NCBI RefSeq assembly: GCF_024345225.1
Contig: NZ_BROD01000001.1
Span: 3,963,501 to 4,027,500 of the forward strand
Reading direction: 5' to 3'
DNA length: 64,000 nucleotides
Source: Clostridium sp. TW13
GTDB lineage: Bacteria; Bacillota; Clostridia; Clostridiales; Clostridiaceae
Shown: positions 27,106 through 37,500 of the stretch, one piece after another
How positions within the stretch are numbered: the stretch's first letter is position 1
Layout of the letters: each line of letters starts with the position of its first letter
The notes under the pieces: model-generated
Told to the model about the DNA's origin: nothing
What the model saw: only the letters and a program-made list of their open reading frames with translations
The model's database searches: none
Made by a program: the position numbers and the translations under genes

Positions 27106-27885
27106 TTAATTGTTAGTTGGCTTTTGTTCTTGAACACTACCTTCTGGTAAGAAGCCTTCAAGTTTGCTTACTAATGTATTAGGATTTGCTCCTTCTTGTA
27201 AAAGTAATATTCCCTCTATAACCATTTGTTTTTCTAAGCATTCTTCTTTATCAAGTGCCTTTAACTTTGCTGCTATTGGTAACCATAACAAATTGGCTGA
27301 TCCAACACCATATAAAGTCGCAATAAAAGCAACAGCTATCTTTCCACCTAACTCACTTGAGTTGCCCAAATTTCCAAGAACCTGTACAAGGCCCATGACT
27401 GTACCTACTATCCCCATAGTTGGTGCATATCCACCTGCAGAATCAAATATAGAGCTACCTACTTCATGCCTCTCTACTATGTTTTCTAATTTGTTTTCTA
27501 ATATAGCTCTAATTGTAGATGGTTCAACTCCATCTACCACCATTTGCAACCCTTTCTTTGTAAACCCGTCCAAGTCATATGTATCTATTTCACTTTCTAA
27601 GCTAAGCAATCCATCTCTTCTAGTCTTAACAGCTAATTCCTTAAAAAAGTCTATCATCCCAGATGCCTTGTCCTCTCTTCTTCTAAAAGCTACTTTTAAA
27701 ATTTTAGGAATCCTTTTTAATGATGCCAATGGAAATGATATTCCAACTGCACCTATAGTTCCTCCAAAAACTATTATAGCTGCTGTAGGTTGAAGTAAAG
27801 ACTTCAACGCTCCACCCTCAAAAGTAAATCCTAAAAGCAATGAGGCAAATGCAATTACTAAACTAATAACTATTCCTAAATCCAT
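27106..27885 (-). CDS. motA: Flagellar motor stator protein MotA
   Basis: This 259-residue inner-membrane protein matches the PomA/MotA type: LGIVISLVIAFASLLLGF, then a cytoplasmic loop with basic residues (AFRRREDKASG) and two C-terminal membrane segments around GGYAPTMGIVGTVMGLV and AVAFIATLYGVGSANLLWLP. With MotB it forms the ion channel that drives flagellar rotation. AGGGGAATAG precedes the ATG. A sequence resembling a flagellar sigma-28/sigma-D promoter lies about 170 bases upstream. Confidence 0.95.
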   Translation of the reverse strand: MDLGIVISLVIAFASLLLGFTFEGGALKSLLQPTAAIIVFGGTIGAVGISFPLASLKRIPKILKVAFRRREDKASGMIDFFKELAVKTRRDGLLSLESEIDTYDLDGFTKKGLQMVVDGVEPSTIRAILENKLENIVERHEVGSSIFDSAGGYAPTMGIVGTVMGLVQVLGNLGNSSELGGKIAVAFIATLYGVGSANLLWLPIAAKLKALDKEECLEKQMVIEGILLLQEGANPNTLVSKLEGFLPEGSVQEQKPTNN

Positions 27886-28301
27886 CCTATTCCCCTACCT
27901 TTTTTAATTTTCCTTATCTATAATTCTACCATAATTATCATGTTTAATTATAATTTTTATTAAATTAAATTATTTTTGTATACTTTTCTATAATCAGCTT
28001 TATATAATTATTTTTACAACTATAATATGCTATTTAGTAGAAATTTTTACAATAAATATCGTCAACAATACTTATTTTTTCTATAACATGATAAGCTTCA
28101 ACTATGGCTGTATCAATATATTGTATAGTTATCAACATTATCCACAATATGTTGTTGATAACTTTTATCATAAGTTCTATTTTCAATTAAAATCCAAATG
28201 CCTATCATATTTATCGTAAAATTTTTTCTATTCTTTATTCAATTTCACCCTATAATATCTATATATAATGGAATGTACTTACAACATATTAAACTATATA
28301 A
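27886..28301. other. Gap upstream of motAB
   Basis: This 416-base AT-rich stretch between motA and the folate-operon terminator has no gene that I can support. It contains the possible sigma-D promoter listed separately and a short repeat of TTGTTGATAA-like words near 28130-28165. Confidence 0.5.
28056..28083 (-). promoter_or_regulatory. Possible sigma-28 (SigD/FliA) promoter for motAB
   Basis: On the minus strand TAGA (28080-28083), a 16-base spacer and GACGATAT (28056-28063) resemble the flagellar sigma consensus TAAA-N15-GCCGATAT. The site lies about 170 bases before motA. Confidence 0.35.
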
Positions 28302-28340
28302 AAGGGTATATGATTTAAATAAATTAAATCATATACCCTT
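28302..28340 (-). terminator. Terminator of the folate operon
   Basis: A perfect 17-base stem (28302-28318 with 28324-28340, 5-base loop) lies about 20 bases after the folBK stop on the minus strand and is followed by TTTATATAG. Confidence 0.8.
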
Positions 28341-28361
28341 AACATACTTAATTGTTATATA

Positions 28362-29177
28362 TTACTTTTCTACATCTTCCTTTAGATCTATAATTCTTCT
28401 TCTAAATATAGGATGAACCTCATAAGGAGCAATCTCTGCTAGTGGTTCCAATACAAATAATCTTTGTTCCATTCTCGGATGTGGAAGAATTATTCTCTCA
28501 TCAGTTGATATTACATCATCATAAAGAATTACATCTAAATCAATTGTTCTTGGCCCCCATTTAATTATTCTTTCTCTCTTAAGTTCTTGTTCAACACTTA
28601 AAAGAAATTCTACAAGTTCAATAGGTGAAAGCATGGTTCTTATCTCCATAGCACCATTAATGAATTCTTCTTGATCAACATATCCCCAAGGCTCAGTTTT
28701 TATATAAGATGAAACCTTAACCACTTTCGTATGATTACTCTTCTTTATAAGTTCTATAGCATTGTTTATATTTGCTTCCTTATCACCCATATTTGATCCA
28801 AAAGATATAAATGCTTTATGCACCCTTCTATTTATTTCAATAGCTGCATATTCTAAGTGTCTCATTATAGGTGCCCAAGGTTTTTTTAAAGTAACCTTAA
28901 CTCCTTGTACAAGAGGATATTCTGTCAATACAAATTCAGCTACTTTTTCTGCTGCCGTTTCTATTAAATCATAATTTTCCTTTGTAAACACCTTTTCTAC
29001 ACCATGACTCAACTCTCCATAATGAACTGATTTGGTTAAATCACCTGTAACACCAGCTTCCCTCAAATCTAAATCTAGTTCTAAAGATAGTACAAACTTC
29101 TGACCAAGTTTCTTTTCCTCTTCAAATACTCCATGATATGCAAAAATCTCTAAATTATTTAAATAAATTTTATCCAT
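28362..29177 (-). CDS. folBK: Bifunctional dihydroneopterin aldolase / HPPK
   Basis: This 271-residue protein fuses two folate enzymes. Residues 1-118 are dihydroneopterin aldolase (YLNNLEIFAYHGVFEEE, VHYGEL, DLIETAAEKVA), and residues 119-271 are hydroxymethyl-dihydropterin pyrophosphokinase (FISFGSNMGDKEANI, TEPWGYVDQEEFINGA, WGPRTIDLDVILY, LPHPRM). The two reactions are consecutive in dihydrofolate synthesis, and the fusion is common in clostridia. It is the last gene of the operon folE-HD-folP-folBK. GGGGGC precedes the ATG. Confidence 0.95.
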   Translation of the reverse strand: MDKIYLNNLEIFAYHGVFEEEKKLGQKFVLSLELDLDLREAGVTGDLTKSVHYGELSHGVEKVFTKENYDLIETAAEKVAEFVLTEYPLVQGVKVTLKKPWAPIMRHLEYAAIEINRRVHKAFISFGSNMGDKEANINNAIELIKKSNHTKVVKVSSYIKTEPWGYVDQEEFINGAMEIRTMLSPIELVEFLLSVEQELKRERIIKWGPRTIDLDVILYDDVISTDERIILPHPRMEQRLFVLEPLAEIAPYEVHPIFRRRIIDLKEDVEK

Positions 29178-29203
29178 TACTTATTAGCCCCCAAACAATC
29201 TCA

Positions 29204-30013
29204 TCAATTAGCTCTAAGAATTTTATCTGTCATTACTGCTGCTCTTTTGTTTTCTTTAATATCATGAACCCTTACAAAATCACAACCTTTCATTATTCCC
29301 ATAACAGTAGTTGCTACTGTTCCTTCAACCCTTTCATCTACAGGAAGATTTAAGGCAAGCCCTATCATAGATTTTCTTGAAGTTCCAAGAAGAATAGGAT
29401 AGCCTACTCTATTAAGTTTTTCTAAGTTATTCATAACGAAAAGATTCTGCTCATATGTTTTTGCAAAACCTAAGCCTGGATCTAGAATTATATTTTCTTT
29501 TTTCACTCCAGCTTTTAAAGCTATCTCAATAGAAGCTTCTAGATCTTTTATCATATCTTCAATTATATTCGTATACTCACTGTTATCTCTATTATGCATC
29601 AAGCAACATGGAACATCATATTTAGCTGCTACCTCTGCCATATAAGCATCCATCTTAAAACCCCATACATCATTTATTAAATCAGCTCCAGCCTTAATAG
29701 CTGCTTCAGCTACCTTGCCCTTATATGTATCTATTGAAATAGGCACATCATATTTTTCCCTTATGGCTTTGATTATAGGAACAACTCTATTAGTTTCCTC
29801 TTCTTCTTCTACTGGTGCATGATTAGGTCTTGTTGATTCCCCACCTATGTCTATTATATCAACACCATCTTCTATCATCTTGCTTACTTGCTCTAAAGCA
29901 GCATCTATACTATTAAATTTTCCTCCATCAGAAAAAGAATCTGGAGTAACATTTAATATTCCCATTATATAAGTTCTTTCCCCTAATATAAAATTCTTAT
30001 TACCAATCCTCAT
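29204..30013 (-). CDS. folP: Dihydropteroate synthase
   Basis: The protein shows the family signatures IMGILNVTPDSFSDGG, DIGGESTRPNH, ISIDTYKGKVAEAA, INDVWGF, LDPGLGFAKT, LGTSRKSMI and RVHDI. It joins p-aminobenzoate to the pterin made by the FolK domain and is the sulfonamide target. I place the start at the ATG at 30011-30013, which has GAGG eight bases upstream, giving 269 residues; a frame open 31 codons further upstream lacks a good site. It sits between the HD-domain gene and folBK. Confidence 0.95.
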   Translation of the reverse strand: MRIGNKNFILGERTYIMGILNVTPDSFSDGGKFNSIDAALEQVSKMIEDGVDIIDIGGESTRPNHAPVEEEEETNRVVPIIKAIREKYDVPISIDTYKGKVAEAAIKAGADLINDVWGFKMDAYMAEVAAKYDVPCCLMHNRDNSEYTNIIEDMIKDLEASIEIALKAGVKKENIILDPGLGFAKTYEQNLFVMNNLEKLNRVGYPILLGTSRKSMIGLALNLPVDERVEGTVATTVMGIMKGCDFVRVHDIKENKRAAVMTDKILRAN

Positions 30014-30123
30014 GTTAAGTACCTCACTCATTATAGCTGTAATAAGACATCTTGAAAAAAATAAATACTCCTGCAACAGATATTTAATTTTATTATTTAT
30101 TTTCAAGTGCCTAATTTAATACT

Positions 30124-30606
30124 TTAATACATTATATCTAAATTTTTATTGTCTTCTTTCCAATTACATTGTGATGAACTTTGACACCTGTAACACTCTC
30201 TAGAAAGCTTATCACTTTTATACATTATGTCTCCAAATTGGGCGTTTCCACCTCTTCTATGACCTATAATCCCATTAATTATTAAATTCTCTTCTGCTTC
30301 ATTGAAACCAGCTTGTTCTAAAAGAGGTTTAGACAACTCTACAGAAGCTATTTCATGATCTGTTCCATCTTCATATTGTACAAATCTTCCTATATCATGA
30401 AGCAATGCTGTAGTGTATACCAGCTCTTTTGAAATATCTATTTCATTTTCTAAAACTAATACATATGCTATTCTAGCCACATTTAAGAAATGTTCTAAAT
30501 CATGCTTGCAAAAAATCCTGTTTTTCTCCAAGAAAGCAATCCTATTTAAATATTCATTATACTTCTCACTATGCAATATATCATTAAATCTATTCATAAT
30601 TTTCAC
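30124..30606 (-). CDS. HD-domain phosphohydrolase in the folate operon
   Basis: The protein has about 160 residues with HD-domain metal motifs: HDLEHFLNVARIAYVL, LLHDIGRF, and DHEIASVEL followed by GIIGHRRGGN. The C-terminal end has a cysteine-rich CYRCQSSSQC that may bind a metal. The start is probably the GTG that shares one base with the folE stop, or an ATG three codons later. Placed between folE and folP, it could dephosphorylate dihydroneopterin triphosphate, a step otherwise unfilled here, but that is an inference from context. Confidence 0.8.
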   Translation of the reverse strand: MKIMNRFNDILHSEKYNEYLNRIAFLEKNRIFCKHDLEHFLNVARIAYVLVLENEIDISKELVYTTALLHDIGRFVQYEDGTDHEIASVELSKPLLEQAGFNEAEENLIINGIIGHRRGGNAQFGDIMYKSDKLSRECYRCQSSSQCNWKEDNKNLDIMY

Positions 30607-31166
30607 TATTTCATTGAGATTAAAGCCATTACTTCTTGTCTCAAATTCTTATCCTCCTCAAATATGCCTCTATAGCAAGAGGTTACAGTTTTAGTACCAG
30701 GCTTTCTCACACCTCTCATATTCATACACATATGTTCTGCTTCAACAACAACCATTGCACCTTGAACATTCAAATACTTCATTAAAGCATTTGCAATTTC
30801 ATAAGTTAATCTTTCCTGAAGCTGTGGCTTTTTTGAATATACTTCAACAGTTCTTGCTAATTTAGAAAGTCCTGCAACCCTCCCATTAGGAATATATGCT
30901 ATATGAACCTTACCAAAGAAGGGCAAGAAATGATGCTCACACATAGAATGAAAAACTATATCCTTTTCTATTACCAAATCGTTGCTCTCTACCTCAAAGT
31001 TTTTTGCAAGATATTCTTCAGCTGTCTTCCATATTCCTGAGAAAACTTCTTCATACATTCTTGCAATTCTATCTGGTGTCTCTAATAATCCTTCTCTTGA
31101 AGCATCTTCTCCTATGGCTTCAATTAACATTGTAGCTGCTTCTTTTATTTTGCTTTTGTTTATCAT
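30606..31166 (-). CDS. folE: GTP cyclohydrolase I
   Basis: This 186-residue enzyme has the FolE signatures [20 protein letters not shown] with the zinc cysteine and histidine, [10 protein letters not shown], and [19 protein letters not shown] carrying the second zinc cysteine. It converts GTP to dihydroneopterin triphosphate, the first step of folate synthesis. It is the first gene of the operon; AGGGGGAATTAAGC precedes the ATG. A TGCTATAAT sequence at 31321-31329 on the minus strand may be its promoter. Confidence 0.96.
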   Translation of the reverse strand: MINKSKIKEAATMLIEAIGEDASREGLLETPDRIARMYEEVFSGIWKTAEEYLAKNFEVESNDLVIEKDIVFHSMCEHHFLPFFGKVHIAYIPNGRVAGLSKLARTVEVYSKKPQLQERLTYEIANALMKYLNVQGAMVVVEAEHMCMNMRGVRKPGTKTVTSCYRGIFEEDKNLRQEVMALISMK

Positions 31167-31320
31167 GCTTAATTCCCCCTAATATATATTACTTACAAAA
31201 CTTCTTATATCTATAAATATAGTTATAAATCCAATATAAATTTCTAAATCATTGATTCTTAAACTTATAATCCCCATAATGTGAAAACATATTTTAACTT
31301 AGCAAAATTATATTAAAGTT

Positions 31321-31329
31321 ATTATAGCA
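31321..31329 (-). promoter_or_regulatory. Possible extended -10 promoter of the folate operon
   Basis: TGCTATAAT reads on the minus strand about 155 bases before folE. It is a perfect -10 with the TGn extension; the -35 is poor. Confidence 0.35.
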
Positions 31330-31425
31330 GAAAATTCTTTATTTTAATTTAAAAATTATTTTCACAAATTTTAAATTTTTTTTCATTAATAAATAAAATA
31401 TCATTAATATTAAATAAAAGTAAAA

Positions 31426-31459
31426 GAACTAGATTAGAATTTAAAACTCTCTCTAGTTC
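31426..31459 (-). terminator. Terminator of the sigma-factor gene
   Basis: GAACTAGA at 31426-31433 pairs with TCTAGTTC at 31452-31459. On the minus strand this follows the stop codon by about 25 bases and is followed by TTTTACTTTTA. Confidence 0.65.
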
Positions 31460-31483
31460 CTATACTCTAGTAAAACTTTATTT

Positions 31484-33052
31484 CTACTTTAACACTGCAT
31501 ACATAGTTAACTTTTCTGGAGAATCTGGCACTGATAAATATCCTTTATCACACATCTCTTTAACAATATATCCAATGGAATTATTTCTACATTTTATCTC
31601 AGACACTGCAGAACAGCTATCTGCTATTTGTGCTGGTGCATGGTTTTGTACAACCTTTTGAGCCTCTAACACTCCTAACTTTATGCTTTGCTTCATCTTC
31701 TCAATAATAGATTCCATTACAGTAACAAATTGATTATACTGTTTTTCAGTAAACACTGGAAAATTCAAACTGTATTTCTTATTATCATTTCTAATATAAC
31801 CTTCACTAATAAGTTGAGCAAGAATTTCATTATTATCATCTATAACCTCATGCCTTGCCACTTTTAATAATATATCAATCTTAGGATCTCTTGGATGAAA
31901 CTCTTGGCACTTTTCTATAATCTTAAAATTGCACACATTCACATAATCACCATCTGGTTCTATATCACAATCGCCATATATTCCATTAAAAAAGTCACTT
32001 TCTTTGTCACTGTTATACCCCCATATATAACCATGAGTTCCATTTGATAATGTAGGAAAACTTTCTGCCTTTTTCATCTCTTCTTCTGCCTCAGATAACG
32101 CACTTATTAATGCAATGTGAGTTGCCAACCAATATATTCTACTCTTAGAATAATCAGAACCAATAAAATTAACCTTTCTTATTCTTTCTTCACTTTTATT
32201 GATAAACTCAAAAAGCTCCTCTGAAGCTTGTGCAAAAATATTACTTGTTTTTCCATATATATCATCTTCACAACCTTTTGTAAAGATAATTATATTAGTT
32301 TGATATCTAGCATTATGAAGCTGTTTTATCAAATTATGCTTCATTAGAATTTTAATTTCATCCTCTAAATAAGGAGCTGATACCCCTAATTCAACACTTA
32401 ATTCTCCTACTGTCATTGGATTATAATATGCAGCTAACAAAATGTTTCCTGGTAGCTTTCTATCAAATAAATTATAGTAAAGCATATAGTCATCTTCATC
32501 CATCCACACATCAATATTAAAAACTCCTGGATTGTAACTTTTTTCTCCATATTCTCTTGACATATTCATACCCTCTCTCAAAATTTTTCTAGATTTAAAG
32601 AGCAAATATTTGACCATCTCCAAAGAGAGATTAAGCTTCTGTGAAATATCCTTACAACTGCAATCATCAATGTAATACATTATACTTACCTTGCGATAGT
32701 CCTCTGATAATAAAGAAAGTTCTCGTCTTAGAGTATTTATTTCTTCATTTTGAACTACTACTGTTTCTGGCATCTCACATATAGTATCTGGCAAGTTTTC
32801 ATCAATATCACATTGCTCTATTTTTCTATGCTTGCGCAAATAACATTTGTACACATTATTTGCAATTCCCCACATCCAACCATAAAAAGCTTGTTCATCA
32901 CGAAGTGAATTAGCACTTCTTAATACTTCCTTCACTATCTCTTGTGATAAATCTTCTGCCTCTTCTCTACTTGGAGTTCGCGAAAGGGAAAATGCGAATA
33001 TAGTTCTAATACATTCTGTAACTTTGTTATAAACCACTTGTTGTTTATCCAT
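31484..33052 (-). CDS. ECF-type sigma factor with long C-terminal extension
   Basis: Residues 1-165 are a sigma-70 family ECF protein: region 2 around EAEDLSQEIVKEVL and FYGWMWGIANNVYKCYLRKH, region 4 around LSEDYRKVSIMYYIDDCS and DISQKLNLSLEMVKYLL. Residues 185-522 are an added segment of some 340 residues, with a second winged-helix-like part (MTVGELSVELGVSAPYLEDEI, LMKHNLIKQL) and a globular, soluble remainder ending in GYLSVPDSPEKLTMYAVLK. A plain ECF is under 200 residues. No anti-sigma gene adjoins it, so the extension may act as a built-in sensor or regulator. That role is inferred. Confidence 0.82.
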   Translation of the reverse strand: MDKQQVVYNKVTECIRTIFAFSLSRTPSREEAEDLSQEIVKEVLRSANSLRDEQAFYGWMWGIANNVYKCYLRKHRKIEQCDIDENLPDTICEMPETVVVQNEEINTLRRELSLLSEDYRKVSIMYYIDDCSCKDISQKLNLSLEMVKYLLFKSRKILREGMNMSREYGEKSYNPGVFNIDVWMDEDDYMLYYNLFDRKLPGNILLAAYYNPMTVGELSVELGVSAPYLEDEIKILMKHNLIKQLHNARYQTNIIIFTKGCEDDIYGKTSNIFAQASEELFEFINKSEERIRKVNFIGSDYSKSRIYWLATHIALISALSEAEEEMKKAESFPTLSNGTHGYIWGYNSDKESDFFNGIYGDCDIEPDGDYVNVCNFKIIEKCQEFHPRDPKIDILLKVARHEVIDDNNEILAQLISEGYIRNDNKKYSLNFPVFTEKQYNQFVTVMESIIEKMKQSIKLGVLEAQKVVQNHAPAQIADSCSAVSEIKCRNNSIGYIVKEMCDKGYLSVPDSPEKLTMYAVLK

Positions 33053-33281
33053 ACTTCACCAACTTCTCTAATTTTTATGGCCAATTTATTGTTCTCATAT
33101 AAATAGTGTCAATTTTTCTAATACGGTTAGCAGAAAAATTAAATTTTTTTATAATCTTTCCTCAATTCAATTTTAAAAATATACAAAATAAGACTATTAC
33201 CTTTTGCAATAGCCCTAATTTATATTACATTTTTATATTTATAGTAAATTCATCAACGTCAGATACATTTCTGTGTAAACT

Positions 33282-34163
33282 TTATTGTTGAAAAGAAGTA
33301 GAATTGCTCTTTGCTAATATAATTGTAGATGTTAATATCAGTATACTACCAAGCAATAATGCAAAAGTTAGTTTCTCTCCTAAAAATAAAATTCCTAAAA
33401 ATATACTTACTATAGGTTCAAAAGTTCCAAGTATTGCTGAAGATGAAACACCTATTATTTCTACAGCCTTAAGAAGCAAAATTATTGATATTATGGTTGA
33501 AATTATAGATATTCCAAGGCAACACCCTATAACTTCAAAATTTAAATTTAAAATTATAGATTTATTAAATACTCCATATAAAACTAGACCTATTGTTGAC
33601 CCCAAGCAAAGATACATAGTAACAACTCTATTATCCAAGCATTTAATAGATTTTAAATTAAGCGCAATCAAAGTTGTCCCATATGTCACACCAGAAAGTA
33701 AGGCTAAAAAAATCCCCAAGATACTTATGGAATTACTCTTAAATGCAACTAATGAATATGTACCAAGGATAGCAATTATTAAAGATATTATTTTTCTAGA
33801 ATTCATTCTATTTTTAAATAATAGAAATTCTATTATACAAACCACTACCGGATATATAAAGTGTAAAGTTGTTGCAAGACCTGCTCCTAAATAATTGTAA
33901 GACATAAATAATGTCTGGGTTGTTACAGTATATCCGATTAAACCAATGAATATTAGTAATAATATTTGATGTATTCCTAAATTCACATTTACCAGCTTAT
34001 ACTTTAGATAAAAAAATAATATTAATGTTGAAATTAGAAATCTAAGTACCAACACAGTGGTCGGATTAGATTTATTAGAATATGCAATTCTAGCTAAAAT
34101 AGGCATAATTCCAAATGCTGTTGATGATAGGAGGGCATAAATTATCCCTTTATAACTTTTCAA
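33282..34163 (-). CDS. EamA/DMT family transporter
   Basis: This 293-residue protein has about ten membrane segments in two repeated EamA halves. Visible are GIIYALLSSTAFGIMPILAR at the start, LVLRFLISTLILFFYL, ATTLHFIYPVVVCIIEFLL at the end of the first half, and the second-half equivalent GTFEPIVSIFLGILFLGEKL. DMT proteins export amino acids or other small metabolites. The start is a TTG at 34161-34163, preceded by GGGGGTG at five bases. It is a single gene; the substrate is unknown. Confidence 0.88.
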   Translation of the reverse strand: MKSYKGIIYALLSSTAFGIMPILARIAYSNKSNPTTVLVLRFLISTLILFFYLKYKLVNVNLGIHQILLLIFIGLIGYTVTTQTLFMSYNYLGAGLATTLHFIYPVVVCIIEFLLFKNRMNSRKIISLIIAILGTYSLVAFKSNSISILGIFLALLSGVTYGTTLIALNLKSIKCLDNRVVTMYLCLGSTIGLVLYGVFNKSIILNLNFEVIGCCLGISIISTIISIILLLKAVEIIGVSSSAILGTFEPIVSIFLGILFLGEKLTFALLLGSILILTSTIILAKSNSTSFQQ

Positions 34164-34300
34164 GATGTCACCCCCTTATGTTAACTATTCTATAATTCGT
34201 TTCCAATAGAGTACATTGTATCATAAAAATTATAATTAGTTCAGTCTTTACTATCCAATATCTCTATCTTATACTTTGTAAATAAACAAAACATAACAAA

Positions 34301-34336
34301 AAAGCAGATGTTTCAAACTGTTGAAACATCTGCTTT
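34301..34336 (-). terminator. Terminator downstream of tRNA-Arg(ACG)
   Basis: A perfect 16-base stem (34301-34316 with 34321-34336, 4-base loop) stands five bases after the tRNA on the minus strand and is followed by TTTTTTGTT. Confidence 0.85.
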
Positions 34337-34341
34337 TAATC

Positions 34342-34418
34342 TGGTGCGGCGGAGAAGATTCGAACTCCCGACCAACTGGTTCGTAGCCAGCTACTCTATC
34401 CAACTGAGCTACCACCGC
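34342..34418 (-). tRNA. tRNA-Arg(ACG)
   Basis: The minus strand folds with acceptor GCGGTGG/CCGCCGC, anticodon stem and loop CTGG-CTACGAA-CCAG giving anticodon ACG (Arg, CGN codons), T-arm GTTCGAATC and an encoded CCA. Confidence 0.95.
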
Positions 34419-34502
34419 ATATACTATTGATTAACATATCAATAGTATCACATATTTTTTCGGAAATCAATAATTTACTTCTTATATTTTAAGGTTTATT
34501 TA

Positions 34503-37500
34503 CTATACAGTTAATTTTAGGCTGCTTCCCTTTGAACTTTTAGTAACTTCAATTCGTGCCCCAACCCTATCTTTAAGAGCCTGAACATGGGATATTATTC
34601 CCACTAGCCTTCCCCCTGTTTGTAAATCCAATAAGCATTCAATAGCATTTTCTAGAGAATAATCATCCAAGCTACCAAAGCCTTCATCAATAAACATAGT
34701 TTTTATTTCTATTCCACCTGCGTAAGATTGAATAGCATCTGAAAGGCCTAAAGCTAGAGCTAAAGAGGCTTTAAAGCTCTCTCCACCTGAAAGAGTTCCT
34801 ACTCTACGTGACTTTCCTGTGTAATAATCATACACATTCATTTCAAGCCCTTCTTTTCTTGCCCTGCCATCTAGTATCTCTTCACTTCTACTTAACTCAA
34901 ATCTACCATCAGACAATTTATCAAGTCTAACATTGGCTGCTCTTATAACATCATCAAAGTAAGCAGCAAGTACATATCTCTCAAAACTAATTTTATTAGC
35001 ATTCCTTCCATTAGCCATGTTTGCCACTTTAGCAATCACCTTATACTTTTCTTCCTTATCCTTAACCTTTAGGTTTATAGCTTCTATATTAGCAATAGCT
35101 TTTTTATTTGCACTTATTCTCTTATCAAACTCTATCTCAATTTGTTTAAGTTCAAGTTCTTCTTTACTCAATTGTATAAGTGCTAATTCTAAAGATTCAA
35201 TATCCTTAACTTCAAGTCCTTCTGCTTTCTTGCAGGCATTTTCATATAACTTTTTCACTGAAGCAAGATCCTCATAGAACTTTCTAATATCTGAATTTAA
35301 TGAATCCATTTCTCTCTTCTCTTTAAAAGAGTTCTTATATTCCCTATAATCTAAAAATTCATCATGTGATAAAGCATCTTTAAGAGCATTCTTAGCAGTC
35401 TCTAATTGTTCAGTGTACAGTTTAATATTGTCTTCTTTAACCTTCTTACTTCCTACTACAGCTGCATGCTCCACAGATAATTTTTCCTTCTGTTCTTTAG
35501 CTTTTTGAAGTGCTTCTTTTAGTAGCTTAAGTTCTTGCTCCTTACTATTTATTTTTGAATTTAGAGCTTTACTTGAACGTATTTCCTCGGGAATATCATT
35601 TTCTAAAGTCTTTATATTGGCTTCTTCACTGGAATACTGACCAAATACATTCACATAATTCTCAGTTAACTTTTCTATTAACTTCGATTTTTCATCTCTA
35701 TCTTTCTTATTCTTTTCTAAGCTCTTAATTATATCCTCTTCTTTAGTTATTCTATTCTTTAAAGATATGCCTTCTTTAGTAACCCTATCACAAAGCATCT
35801 TTGTTTCCCCAAGAGCTATAATTAATCTTTCTCTAACTGCATCACTTTCTAACTCAAATATCTTCTCAAACTCTTCCTGGCACTCTCTACTTATCAATTT
35901 AATCTTTAATTCCTCGGTTTGAGATTTTAAAGAATTTATTTCAGTATTTAACTTTTCCACTTCATTATATATAGAGTTCTTTTCTTTATCTAAGTTTTCA
36001 GCCTTAAGCTTTTGCTTTTTAATCTGTTCTTCACTTGGAACCTCTTGAACAGTTGTAGCTAAATGAGGATGTTCCTTGGAACCACATACAGGACAAGGTT
36101 CACCTTCTTTTAAACTCATAGCCAAAAGTCCTGCTTGCTCCCTTTTAAATACCTCTTCCATCTTTTCATATAAACTTTTTTCTTTCTCCCAAGCAGCTTG
36201 CTTATCAATATATTCCTTACCTTTAATACTATGCTGCTTTGCCAATTCAATTGTCTTAGAAAGTTTATCTATAATGCTCTCTAAATCTGTTTTCCTTTGA
36301 TTTAACTTACTAAGTTCTTCCCTCTTCCCAGCAATAACTACTTTTGCCTCTTGAATAGCCTTTACTTCCTTCTCAAGATCTTCAATAGCTTCATTCACTA
36401 AAAGTAAATTCTTTTCTTCTACTTCCTTTTCACCACTAATATCTTTTAGTTGTTTGTTAAGCTCTTTTAACTTTTCTTGTTTACTTTCATATCCAACTAT
36501 TCTTTCAAGATATCCTTTTAACTCCACTATGTTAGAAGATACTCCTTCTCTAAGCTGTTCTTTAGCTTCCTCACTTTTTAAGTTTTCTTCACTCTGTTTT
36601 AACTGTGCTTCTAAATTCTTTATATTAAGCTCAATGCTATTAAGTTCTGCTTTTTCTCTATCTAGGTTTTCTTTTTTATCTCTACATGCATCATCAAAAA
36701 CCTTAACTCTATTAGCCTTTTCAGCCTTTTGAAGTATATCTTCTTTTGCCTTTATCTCTTGAACTTTATCTTCCAAACCTTTTTTATCTTCTTCTATTTT
36801 AATTTTTTCTTTTAGAATATTATTGATTTCCTCTGATTTTATCTTTTCCTTATTAACCTCTGCCTGTTTTTGTTTATTAAGCAGTTGCTTATCCCTTACT
36901 ATATTTAGTTCTTGTGATTCTTCATTTATAAAATCATTAGTTTTATCAACTACTAAGTTTACATCCACATCCTCACAGATTATTATCCCTTGAAGATTAT
37001 AATTTTCACCATATTCTATATTCCTAACATAAGCTCGTCTTTCTTCAAGCATCTTTTGAATTTCAACATAAATTTTCTTAGACTTTTCAATTAACTTTTC
37101 TTGAATATCATTGAAATGCTCAGTATTAAATATTTTTCTAAATATCTTTTCTTTTTCCTCACTACTAGACTCTAACATCTTCTTAAATTCACCTTGAGGA
37201 AGCATCACAATCTGCTTAAATTGATCTTTATCTATTCCTAGTATATTTTTTATTTCTTCTGTTACTTCATTTTTCTTTGTTATAACATTACCATCAGGTA
37301 ATATAAGCTCAACCTTATCCTTAACTTTTAAGAGACCTTCTCCCTTAAGCTTTTTTCTTGTATATTCAGGATTTCTTGATATCTTATACTCCTTGCCCTT
37401 AATATCAAAAATAAGATTCACGTAGGTATCTGTATTTTCGTCAGCATAATCACTTCTGCAACTCTTTCCCTCTCTTGTAGAACCACTTGCTGTACCAAAC

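Noticed and set aside
27164..27793. A 209-codon plus-strand frame
   Set aside because: Antisense shadow of motA, which has clear family motifs.
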